The position numbers and the translations under genes were made by a program. Below, in pieces: positions 1 to 6,840 of a stretch of 15,867 nucleotides of DNA. The stretch covers positions 12,442-28,308 of the forward strand of contig HF991351.1 of the NCBI GenBank assembly GCA_000431515.1. The letters are read 5' to 3'. Under the pieces are notes generated by a model. The model did not search any database. It saw nothing but the letters and a program-made list of their open reading frames with translations, and was not told the origin of the DNA. Every line of letters starts with the position of its first letter. Position 1 is the stretch's first letter. The stretch comes from Clostridium sp. CAG:632 (GTDB taxonomy: Bacteria > Bacillota > Clostridia > Lachnospirales > Lachnospiraceae).

Positions 1-899
1 ATACCGTCTGTCAGATTAATATCATGCAGGAAAATAGCATCTGCCTTTGTAGTCTCTACCAGTGTCCGGTAAATAATGATTGCCGGCCGGATCAGAGTTG
101 CCCGTTCAAACGGTACCCCATAATGTAATGCCATCTCCTGCGGCGAAGCATCCATGATCTTCTTGTAAATATAATCTATCTGATCCTTACTCATCAGATT
201 CTTTAGCTTCAGCTCCGGTGCGATCTTCTGTAATGCCTGGATCTCATCTCCGATGGCAATTACGTTCTTAATATTCTTATCACCCAGATACATGGTATTG
301 AATGTACTTAACTCATTCTGAACAAACTCCTCCAGAACCTCCTCACCATTGGATACTCTGGATTCAATGCCGGACATCATATCACGCACCCGGACAGAAC
401 CGATCTTGATGTTCTGGGTTGCTGTCAGCAGTTGTTTCTCAAACAGGGAAATCTGAATACTGCCGGCCCCCATATCCAAAAGTGCTGTATTCTTACCGGT
501 GATCTCGTCAAATTCCTTCATAGTAGATGCACAGCCCTTTAACATCATGAACCGATGCTCTGAATTACTTAAAATAGATACCCGGAAACCGGTCCGCTGC
601 TCGATCATCTCGATGATCATCAGACTGTTACCTGCCTCACGGATCGCACTGGTTGCATATGCCCGATATTCCTTACAGTCATACTCCTTCATCTTGGCCT
701 TGAACTTCATCAGACAGTCACACAATTCATTGACCTTCTCATTGCTTACATATCCCAGCCGATAGGTGTCACTTCCCAGCTCCAGAATATAACTGATGCA
801 ATCCAGCTCTTTAAACCCCTGCTTTGTAGTGATCTCAAAGATTTTCATTGATATATCATTGGATCCTACATTGATCGCAGCAAATACCTGATATGCCAT
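1..899 (-). CDS. Ppx/GppA phosphatase-family protein (3' end beyond left edge)
   Basis: The reading frame opens at ATG 899 and stays open for 299 codons to the left edge, so the C-terminus is missing. The N-terminal AINVGSND (residues 8-15) and LDMGAGS (141-147) occupy the two phosphate-binding loops of the actin-like ASKHA fold of exopolyphosphatase/pppGpp phosphatases. SNSEHRF (111-117) carries the Glu that aligns with the catalytic Glu of E. coli Ppx (E114 here). The family hydrolyses polyphosphate or pppGpp in the cytoplasm. The second loop is normally D-(I/V)-G-G-G-S; here the middle Gly is Ala. The first loop is normally D-(I/L)-G-S-N and here reads N-V-G-S-N, so an acidic residue is lost. 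Activity is therefore uncertain. A good GGAGGAG site lies at 905-911. The gene follows pheA by 46 bases and is probably the last visible member of the folate/pheA operon. Family assignment is firm; the substrate is not. Confidence 0.85.
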   Translation of the reverse strand, partial: MAYQVFAAINVGSNDISMKIFEITTKQGFKELDCISYILELGSDTYRLGYVSNEKVNELCDCLMKFKAKMKEYDCKEYRAYATSAIREAGNSLMIIEMIEQRTGFRVSILSNSEHRFMMLKGCASTMKEFDEITGKNTALLDMGAGSIQISLFEKQLLTATQNIKIGSVRVRDMMSGIESRVSNGEEVLEEFVQNELSTFNTMYLGDKNIKNVIAIGDEIQALQKIAPELKLKNLMSKDQIDYIYKKIMDASPQEMALHYGVPFERATLIRPAIIIYRTLVETTKADAIFLHDINLTDG

Positions 900-945
900 A
901 CTTACTCCTCCGTTTCTGTTCTATCTATTGATTTTCATCTGCATG

Positions 946-2094
946 CTATGCTTCAGATTCTTTCGTATAATAATTTCCAAGTATTTTAAAATCTCCGGAC
1001 TCACTCCGGACACCGGTTATCGCATTGCGGACTGCCGCATTTGACAGATTGCCCTCAAATGTAATAAAGAACCGATATTCCCACTGTCTGTCCGACAGCG
1101 GTTCTGATTCAATGCTTGTCATATTCAGATCATTGAATATAAAATGACCTAATGCATTATAAAGACTTCCACTCTCATGTGGCAGTGAAAAGCTGATACT
1201 GATCCGGTTTGCCTCTTTTGTATAAATGCGGCGTTTGGATACGACTACAAAACGCGTTGTATTATTCTTCTGTGTATTGATCTCCGGCTCCAGAACTTCC
1301 AATCCATAAATCTGTGCCGCACGGATACCGGCAACTGCTGCCTGCGTTTTATCTCCGTCCTGCTTTACCTTAGATGCACTGACTGCCGTATTGGCAAGCG
1401 GTATCTGCTTCCAGTCGTGCGCATCCAGATATGGTTTCGTCTGCAGCAGCCCCTGTGGATGTGAATACACAGTCTGAATATCTGAGATCGTTGCTCCCGG
1501 CACTGCCAGTAATGCCTGTGACACTGCCAGATCAATGCTGCCTACGATTGCCACCTCATGCTCCTGCAGCAAATGATAAATCCCGGAAACAAAGCCGGCA
1601 GAAGAATTCTCGATCGGTAGTACTCCGTACTCTGCGTGATTCTCTTCCAGTGCCTGAATGACATCCTCGAACCGCTCTACATGAAAATTCTCCACCTGAT
1701 CACCAAAGAACCGAAGCATTGCCTGCTCGCTGAATGCTCCCGGAACGCCCTGATAGACTACCTGGCTGCCCGGTTCCATATCCAGGCTGTCGACTGCCGT
1801 ATATTCTGACTCTATGTACCGATCCCGGTCTCCTAATATCTTATACTGATACCGTCTGCTGATCGACATGATCTGCAGGAACAGCTCCTCTATGCTGTGG
1901 CGGTTAAACTCACTGTCCGCCAGATCCCCTAACTTCTTAAGTTTCTCCAGCTCCCGCTGTCTGTCATAGATTGCTTTACCGGTTTCACGCTTGTTCTCTG
2001 CCACCTCACCGGCCAGAAGCATCCGCTTTTGAAACAGCTCTACCATCTGTTTATCTACAATATCTATTTCCTGTCGTATCTGATTTAAATCCAC
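946..2094 (-). CDS. pheA: Bifunctional chorismate mutase / prephenate dehydratase (P-protein)
   Basis: Converts chorismate to prephenate and then to phenylpyruvate, the committed steps to phenylalanine, in the cytoplasm. Residues 1-90 are an AroQ-type helical chorismate mutase (LNQIRQEIDIVDKQMVELF, then RQRELEKLK). Residues about 112-290 are prephenate dehydratase (YQGVPGAFSEQA at 114-125, PIENSSAG at 160-167, and the catalytic TRF at 280-282). Residues about 296-375 are an ACT domain for phenylalanine feedback. At 382 aa the length is normal for a P-protein. The start codon is GTG (2092-2094) with AAGAGG a few bases upstream. The ACT-domain ESRP motif of classical P-proteins reads ESEP here (329-332), which may change feedback control. 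The gene starts 15 bases after folBK, in the same operon. Confidence 0.95.
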   Translation of the reverse strand: MDLNQIRQEIDIVDKQMVELFQKRMLLAGEVAENKRETGKAIYDRQRELEKLKKLGDLADSEFNRHSIEELFLQIMSISRRYQYKILGDRDRYIESEYTAVDSLDMEPGSQVVYQGVPGAFSEQAMLRFFGDQVENFHVERFEDVIQALEENHAEYGVLPIENSSAGFVSGIYHLLQEHEVAIVGSIDLAVSQALLAVPGATISDIQTVYSHPQGLLQTKPYLDAHDWKQIPLANTAVSASKVKQDGDKTQAAVAGIRAAQIYGLEVLEPEINTQKNNTTRFVVVSKRRIYTKEANRISISFSLPHESGSLYNALGHFIFNDLNMTSIESEPLSDRQWEYRFFITFEGNLSNAAVRNAITGVRSESGDFKILGNYYTKESEA

Positions 2095-2109
2095 GTTCCA
2101 GCCTCTTTT

Positions 2110-2934
2110 CTATCGCTTATTTGCCTGCAAAGCCTGCAGCATCTGTGTAACGGTCTTTCCGGTAATCGGATGTCTGAGATATGGGGCCAGCTCCGCAAGC
2201 GGCTCCAACACAAATGTCCGCAGCGGCATTTCCGGATGCGGAATACACAGGGTCGGACTGTCAATTATCTTCCGGTCATATAATAAAATATCTACATCCA
2301 GAGTTCGCGGTCCCCAGTGAATCTCTCTGGTCCGGTTCCGTCCCTGCTCGATCTCATGTGCAAACTCAAGCACTTCCTCCGGTGTCATCAATGTCCGGCA
2401 GGCAATGCAGGCATTCAGAAAGAGATCCTGCTCTGTATAGCCATAAGGCTCTGTCTCCAGATAAGAAGATACCCGCACATCCTTGTAGTCCGGATTCTCC
2501 TTTAACATCTCTACTGCATAATCCAGATGTGCCTTCCGATCACCCATATTGGACCCAATACTGAAATAAACCGTATGCCAGCTCCGTTCAATCGCCACTG
2601 ATACCGTATCGATCGGAAGCATGATCGGTGCCCATGGCTTCTTGATCTCCAGTTCAATCTTCTGCAATGTCGGATACCCCTTTAATAAACGGTCTGCGAG
2701 TGTCTCAGCAACTGCCTCGATCAGCTTATAATTCCGCTCCTCCATGATCTTCTTGATGTCATGGCAGACCTCTCCGTAATTAATCGATTGCTCCAGAGAA
2801 TCTGCCCGTCCGGCAGCTCTGGTATCTGTAAACAGGGTAGCCGATACCAGAAACTTCTGCCCTAATGTATTCTCTTCCTCGTATACCCCATGGTGGCAGA
2901 ATACTTCCAGATTTCTGATTCGTATTTCGTCCAT
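2110..2934 (-). CDS. folBK: Dihydroneopterin aldolase / HPPK fusion (FolB-FolK)
   Basis: Two consecutive folate enzymes are fused. Residues 1-118 are dihydroneopterin aldolase: FCHHGVYEEENTLGQKF (12-28), Glu73 in LIEAVAETLAD and the IKKPWAP segment (97-103) fit FolB. It cleaves 7,8-dihydroneopterin to 6-hydroxymethyl-7,8-dihydropterin plus glycolaldehyde. Residues 122-274 are the pyrophosphokinase FolK: FSIGSNMGDR (124-133), and the HPPK signature at 198-220 with GRNRTREIHWGPRTLDVD and the two metal-binding Asp at 213 and 215. The 274-aa length equals the sum of the two single enzymes, and the fusion is known in clostridia and streptococci. It starts 13 bases after folP, so product and substrate enzymes are translated side by side. 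Confidence 0.95.
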   Translation of the reverse strand: MDEIRIRNLEVFCHHGVYEEENTLGQKFLVSATLFTDTRAAGRADSLEQSINYGEVCHDIKKIMEERNYKLIEAVAETLADRLLKGYPTLQKIELEIKKPWAPIMLPIDTVSVAIERSWHTVYFSIGSNMGDRKAHLDYAVEMLKENPDYKDVRVSSYLETEPYGYTEQDLFLNACIACRTLMTPEEVLEFAHEIEQGRNRTREIHWGPRTLDVDILLYDRKIIDSPTLCIPHPEMPLRTFVLEPLAELAPYLRHPITGKTVTQMLQALQANKR

Positions 2935-2947
2935 AGTACTTCCTTCC

Positions 2948-3757
2948 TTATTCTGCCCGCAGCATTGCCAGTGTCATCTTCGCTGCCCGCAGATTTTTCT
3001 CTACATCATGTACCCGGATGATCGAGCATCCCTTCATAATGCCCAGCACAGTCGTTGCCATTGTCCCTTCCTCGCGCTGATCTACCGGCAGATCCAGTGT
3101 CAGACCGATCATGGACTTTCTGGAGGTTCCCAATAATACCGGATACTTCAGACTCTGTAATTCCTCCAGATGATTCATCAGGATGAGATTCTGTTCCAGA
3201 TTTTTAGCAAATCCGATTCCCGGATCAATGCATACCTGCTCCATATCCATACCGGCTGCTTTCGCCATGTCAAGACTCTCCTGAAGATCAGTAACAACAT
3301 CCTTTAAATAATTATCATAAACGGGTTCCTTCCGGTTATGCATCAGGCAGGAAGCTACGCCTCCCTCTGCAATAACTGCTGCCATGGTACCGTCCCATTT
3401 CAGTCCCCAGATATCATTGATCATATCTGCGCCGGCAGCAATCCCTGCCTTGGCCACATCGGACTTATAGGTATCCAGAGAGACCGGAATATCCATCCGA
3501 CTCTTAATGGCCTCAATGATCGGGCATACCCGTTCGATTTCCTCTTCGCTTGTGATCTTGATGTGGTTCGGTCTGGTAGACTCGCCTCCGATATCCAGAA
3601 TATCCGTTCCCTGCTTCACCAGTTCCTCCGCATGGAACAATGCCCGGTCCATATGATCATAACGTCCGCCATCCGAAAAAGAATCCGGTGTCACATTCAG
3701 GATTCCCATCATATATACCTGGTTCTCTGTATCAAACTGCCATTTTCCGATTCTCAT
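2948..3757 (-). CDS. folP: Dihydropteroate synthase
   Basis: Condenses 6-hydroxymethyl-7,8-dihydropterin diphosphate with p-aminobenzoate to dihydropteroate; this is the sulfonamide target. The TIM-barrel motifs are all visible, numbered from the chosen start: GILNVTPDSFSDGG (18-31), DIGGESTRP (55-63), DPGIGFAK (178-185), GTSRKS (210-215) and IRVHDV (247-252). The frame also opens six codons upstream at a TTG (3775), but that codon has almost no spacer to any Shine-Dalgarno sequence. ATG 3757 has AAGGAG five bases away, so the 269-aa form is preferred. The gene follows the HD protein by 49 bases. Confidence 0.96.
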   Translation of the reverse strand: MRIGKWQFDTENQVYMMGILNVTPDSFSDGGRYDHMDRALFHAEELVKQGTDILDIGGESTRPNHIKITSEEEIERVCPIIEAIKSRMDIPVSLDTYKSDVAKAGIAAGADMINDIWGLKWDGTMAAVIAEGGVASCLMHNRKEPVYDNYLKDVVTDLQESLDMAKAAGMDMEQVCIDPGIGFAKNLEQNLILMNHLEELQSLKYPVLLGTSRKSMIGLTLDLPVDQREEGTMATTVLGIMKGCSIIRVHDVEKNLRAAKMTLAMLRAE

Positions 3758-3762
3758 AATTT

Positions 3763-3768
3763 CTCCTT
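3763..3768 (-). promoter_or_regulatory. Ribosome binding site of folP, deciding its start
   Basis: On the minus strand AAGGAG lies five bases before ATG 3757. It sits inside the TTG-initiated extension, which argues that the extension is not translated. Confidence 0.8.
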
Positions 3769-3806
3769 TTTTCAATCCTCATAATCCGCTATGTTTTACA
3801 AGTCTT

Positions 3807-4322
3807 CTATATTATAATTCCATGATTCCGTTTCTCCATCGGCCAGTAACAGGTATCTGCTGCCGGACAGTCGAAACAGTTTCTGGACAGCTTATCTGCC
3901 CGATATAAGATACTGCGGTACCGGTCGCCAATGCTCCCCGGTTCTTCCGGAACCGTCTCTGTCTCTGCATATTTATGTGCCGCTATTGCCCCTGTAATCC
4001 ATGCATTCTCTGTCTCAGTGAACCCACAATCACGGAGAATTTCTCCCGCAATCTCCACACCGGCCTCATGGTGCGACTGTCCGTTCCGATACTCCATGCT
4101 CCGTCCCAGATCATGAAGCAATGCCATGGCATAGATGATCTCTTTCTCCAATGCCTGTCCTTCCTCATTGTTCTCCAAGCTCAGAATATAAGCAATCCTT
4201 GCCACATCCATCGAATGCTCCAGTCCATGCTTGCAATAGATTCTATGTACTTCTGCCTGCATAATCTGCTGTCTGCATTCCTGAAACCGCTTATGCTGCA
4301 GGATTCTATCGATCCGTTCCAT
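3807..4322 (-). CDS. HD-domain phosphohydrolase of the folate operon
   Basis: A 171-aa cytoplasmic protein with the metal-dependent HD fold. Visible ligands are His36 (LEHSMDVAR), His70-Asp71 (LLHDLGRS), His84/His85 (SHHEAG), His116 (AAHKY) and Asp143 (RADKLSR), so the set is complete. The C-terminus carries three cysteines, CFDC then C158 (C-x2-C-x5-C, 149-158), just after the last ligand. The start overlaps the end of folC by 17 bases and its CGGAGA site lies inside folC, so the two are probably translationally coupled. The family's substrate is not known to me. Its place between folC and folP suggests a folate-pathway role. Removal of phosphates from dihydroneopterin triphosphate is one possibility, because HD enzymes such as archaeal MptB act on related pterins. 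Alternatives are a housekeeping nucleotidase or a regulator. Confidence 0.9.
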   Translation of the reverse strand: MERIDRILQHKRFQECRQQIMQAEVHRIYCKHGLEHSMDVARIAYILSLENNEEGQALEKEIIYAMALLHDLGRSMEYRNGQSHHEAGVEIAGEILRDCGFTETENAWITGAIAAHKYAETETVPEEPGSIGDRYRSILYRADKLSRNCFDCPAADTCYWPMEKRNHGIII

Positions 4323-5616
4323 TTCTGTCTCCGATTCTTCCTATATAATATAAGGAACCAAATGCCACGATCACATCCTCCGGCTCCGCGTCCTGCTTCG
4401 CCAGTATATATGCCTGCTCCGGTGTCTCCGTGACCACTACCTCCGGGCAAAACTGACGTACTTCCTCTGCCAGCTCCTCCGCCGGAAGTGCTCTCGGATT
4501 ATCCGGCACCGTCAGTACATAGACCTTATCTGCCAACGGAACCAGCTTCCGAAACATCTCATAATGTGCCTTATCCCTTAATACACCTATTATATAAAGA
4601 ATCCGTTTCTTTGTAAAATGCTTTCTCAGCTGCTCATACAACCGATTCGCCGCATCCAGATTGTGCGCGCCATCCCGGATCACATACGGATGCTCCTCCA
4701 AAATCTCAAACCGACCCTTCCATCCGGTATGCTGAAGGCCATTTTGTATATTCACATTTTTCAAATCATTCGTTTTATATTCTGATTCTGTATCAATCAG
4801 TGCAGAACTTATTGTATTCAAGGCCTCAATTGCCGTAATTGCATTATAGATCTGATGCTTTCCCAAAAGACTTGATTTATAAATCACGTTTTTATAAGCA
4901 AATGTTTCGTACAACAAATCTTCTTTTTGTATAGTCAATTCATCCAGGTCTGGTACAATCGGCTGAATATTATGCTTCTCACATGCATCCAATAACACCG
5001 GCATTGCTTCCTCATTCACCGGATAGATCACACACGGAACCTGATCCCGCAGAATCCCTGCTTTCTCTGCGGCAATCTCCGGAATGGTACTGCCGAGAAT
5101 CGCTGTATGATCCAGACTGATGGAGGCAATGATCGTACAGAGCGGTCGCTCTACCACATTCGTAGCATCCAGTCTGCCACCCATGCCGGTCTCCAACAGC
5201 ACAACATCGACCTGTTCCTCATAGAAGTACTGAAATGCGATTGCCGTCTCCAACTCGAATGCGGTTACGGTTCCCTCTCCGCCCGCCTCCATTGCAGAGA
5301 CATAGGAATCCACCCGGCTGAGCAGATCGGCAAATCGTTCCTCCGACATATAGGTATCATTGATCTGAAATCGCTCCAGATATGTAAAGATCGTCGGAGA
5401 ACTGTACCGACCGACCCGGTAACCGGCATCCTGTAATGCCGCATCCATAAAGGAAAGAATCGATCCCTTTCCGTTCGTTCCTGCGATATGCACAACTTTG
5501 CAGCGGTTCTGGGGATCGCCCATCCGCTGCAATAGCTTTCTGATCTGTGTCAGTCCCAGTTCACTACCCAACCGGTTCTTCTCTTCTATATAGGTCATTG
5601 CTTCCTGATAATTCAT
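4306..5616 (-). CDS. folC: Folylpolyglutamate synthase / dihydrofolate synthase
   Basis: ATP-dependent Mur-ligase-type enzyme that adds glutamate to dihydropteroate and/or to folates, keeping them in the cell. Motifs: P-loop AGTNGKGS (45-52), LLETGMGGRLDATNV (140-154), LLGKHQIYNA (250-259), GWKGRFE (298-304), RDGAHN (314-319) and the C-terminal VAFGSLYYIG (417-426). The 436-aa length is normal. ATG 5616 lies five bases after the deacetylase stop and has only a weak AGAAG nearby, so translation may depend on the upstream gene. The 3' end overlaps the HD gene by 17 bases. The stretch 4741-4980 (residues about 213-292) has about 31% GC by hand count, far below its flanks, but the frame is intact. 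Whether it has one or both activities cannot be told. Confidence 0.95.
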   Translation of the reverse strand: MNYQEAMTYIEEKNRLGSELGLTQIRKLLQRMGDPQNRCKVVHIAGTNGKGSILSFMDAALQDAGYRVGRYSSPTIFTYLERFQINDTYMSEERFADLLSRVDSYVSAMEAGGEGTVTAFELETAIAFQYFYEEQVDVVLLETGMGGRLDATNVVERPLCTIIASISLDHTAILGSTIPEIAAEKAGILRDQVPCVIYPVNEEAMPVLLDACEKHNIQPIVPDLDELTIQKEDLLYETFAYKNVIYKSSLLGKHQIYNAITAIEALNTISSALIDTESEYKTNDLKNVNIQNGLQHTGWKGRFEILEEHPYVIRDGAHNLDAANRLYEQLRKHFTKKRILYIIGVLRDKAHYEMFRKLVPLADKVYVLTVPDNPRALPAEELAEEVRQFCPEVVVTETPEQAYILAKQDAEPEDVIVAFGSLYYIGRIGDRNGTDR

Positions 5617-5621
5617 GTCTT

Positions 5622-6653
5622 CTAATCTGCCGCCTCTCCAAATCCTGTGTCATACGGAACGTGCTGAATCAATGGTGTATTCTCATCAATCGGTAACAGC
5701 TCATACCCTTCTTCCTTCAACGTATCGATCAACTGCTGCAGGCTCTCGACCGTCGTATGTCTTGACTGCATATCATGCATCAGGACAATGGATGTATTAT
5801 TCTGTCTGACACTGGTCATAATATTCTCAACCAGCTTATCCGGTGTCAGCTCTGCCGATACCGCATCTCCATTTAATGCATTCCAGTCATAGTACCGGAT
5901 GCCCCGCTCATTCAGATAGGCGATACATTCCTGCATCGGAACCTTCGCAACTGTATTACTGCTGCCACCCGGAAAACGGTAGATCTTCACTTCTTCTCCG
6001 GTTCTGTCATATAAAAACTGAGACAGGCTGTCTACATCCTCTTCGAACGCATCCAGCGATGCATACACCTGATTATAATCATGGGTATACGAATGCATCC
6101 CCAATGTATGTCCTTCTTCTACAATCCGGGAATAATACGGCCAGTAGGACTCATCCTCTCGCGCAATCACAAAAAACGTAGCCTTCACGTCATTGGCCGC
6201 CAGTATATCCAGAATCTGCCCGGTATATACACTCGGTCCGTCATCAAAGGTCAGGTACACCCGCTTCTCCGCCTGAGTGCCTGTCCCATCACCATCCGAC
6301 GAATCCCCAGTCTCGTCATCCGGATTCTGAAGCTCTGTCGTATCCGCCGGAGCTTCCTGTGTATCTCCGGTCAAGCTGTCCACATCTACATTGGGATTGG
6401 ACATCAGTGCTTCTTTACTGGACAGGATCGTAGTCTGTGCGTCCGGCTGCATACCTGCCACTGCCATAACCTGCTTTTCCAATCTTCCTACCTGTACCAG
6501 CATAACGATACAGGCAATCGACGGCAGGATCGTCGCCAATAAAAACAGCCTTACGATCCACATCTTATAGCGCTGAATCCGCTTCCTGCGTGCGTCATCT
6601 ATATTCATTTTCGTTAATGCCGTAGATCCGCTACTTTCTCTTGCCTCATTCAC
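5622..6653 (-). CDS. Membrane-anchored polysaccharide (peptidoglycan-type) deacetylase
   Basis: A carbohydrate esterase family 4 (NodB-type) protein, 343 aa. Residues 1-32 are basic and cytoplasmic, 33-54 form one transmembrane anchor, and about 65-128 are an acidic Asp/Thr/Gly/Ser-rich linker. The catalytic domain (about 130-325) faces outward. Motifs: YLTFDDGP (133-140, catalytic base and metal Asp), HSYTH (187-191, metal His), RFPGGSSN (226-233) and VLMHD (290-294). Such enzymes remove N-acetyl groups from peptidoglycan or other surface glycans, often protecting against lysozyme; the substrate is inferred. The longest frame starts at GTG 6653 with AAGGAA rather far upstream. ATG 6608 (residue 16) is an alternative without a clear site. 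It is the first gene of the folate operon, five bases before folC, and has no obvious functional link to it. Confidence 0.9.
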   Translation of the reverse strand: MNEARESSGSTALTKMNIDDARRKRIQRYKMWIVRLFLLATILPSIACIVMLVQVGRLEKQVMAVAGMQPDAQTTILSSKEALMSNPNVDVDSLTGDTQEAPADTTELQNPDDETGDSSDGDGTGTQAEKRVYLTFDDGPSVYTGQILDILAANDVKATFFVIAREDESYWPYYSRIVEEGHTLGMHSYTHDYNQVYASLDAFEEDVDSLSQFLYDRTGEEVKIYRFPGGSSNTVAKVPMQECIAYLNERGIRYYDWNALNGDAVSAELTPDKLVENIMTSVRQNNTSIVLMHDMQSRHTTVESLQQLIDTLKEEGYELLPIDENTPLIQHVPYDTGFGEAAD

Positions 6654-6693
6654 AAAATTCTATCCATTCCTTTTCCTGCATAATTTTACTCTT

Positions 6694-6699
6694 AGTATA
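6694..6699 (-). promoter_or_regulatory. Possible -10 box for the deacetylase-folate operon
   Basis: The minus strand has TATACT about 40 bases before the deacetylase start, downstream of the glnN terminator. No convincing -35 hexamer lies 16-18 bases upstream, so this is a weak call made mainly on position. Confidence 0.35.
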
Positions 6700-6744
6700 C
6701 CGCACTTTTCACAATCTATACAGTCCTAACTTTACATATTTCAC

Positions 6745-6779
6745 AAAAAAATCAGGCATGACAAGTCATACCTGATTTT
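6745..6779 (-). terminator. Rho-independent terminator after glnN
   Basis: On the minus strand, AATCAGGTATGAC (6777-6765) pairs with GTCATGCCTGATT (6762-6750) across a 2-base gap, with one G-U pair, and a run of seven T follows. It ends the glutamine synthetase transcript and separates it from the folate operon. Confidence 0.85.
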
Positions 6780-6797
6780 CATTCATTTATACGGGAG

Positions 6798-6817
6798 GCA
6801 GACATCGGAATGTCCGC
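6798..6817 (-). other. Stem-loop in the glnN 3' untranslated region
   Basis: GCGGACAT and ATGTCTGC form an 8-bp stem (one G-U pair) around a TCCG tetraloop, 23 bases after the glnN stop. No T-run follows, so it is not a terminator by itself. It could stabilise the mRNA 3' end or pause polymerase before the true terminator at 6745-6779. Confidence 0.5.
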
Positions 6818-6840
6818 TTCTGTTTATACGATTCCGGCCT

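Noticed and set aside
2181..2564. 127-codon plus-strand frame opposite folBK
   Set aside because: It lies fully antisense to a gene with clear FolB and FolK motifs and gives a low-complexity Pro/Ser/Ala protein; it is a frame shadow.
3338..4433. Plus-strand frames of 148 and 152 codons opposite folP and the HD gene
   Set aside because: Antisense to conserved coding sequence, no ribosome sites, no protein-like patterns.
6081..6542. 153-codon plus-strand frame opposite the deacetylase
   Set aside because: The opposite strand encodes the full NodB catalytic domain; this frame has no independent support.
6660..6682. Short upstream reading frame before the deacetylase (about 11 codons, from ATG near 6682)
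   Set aside because: It has no clear ribosome site and no regulatory codon pattern; likely chance.
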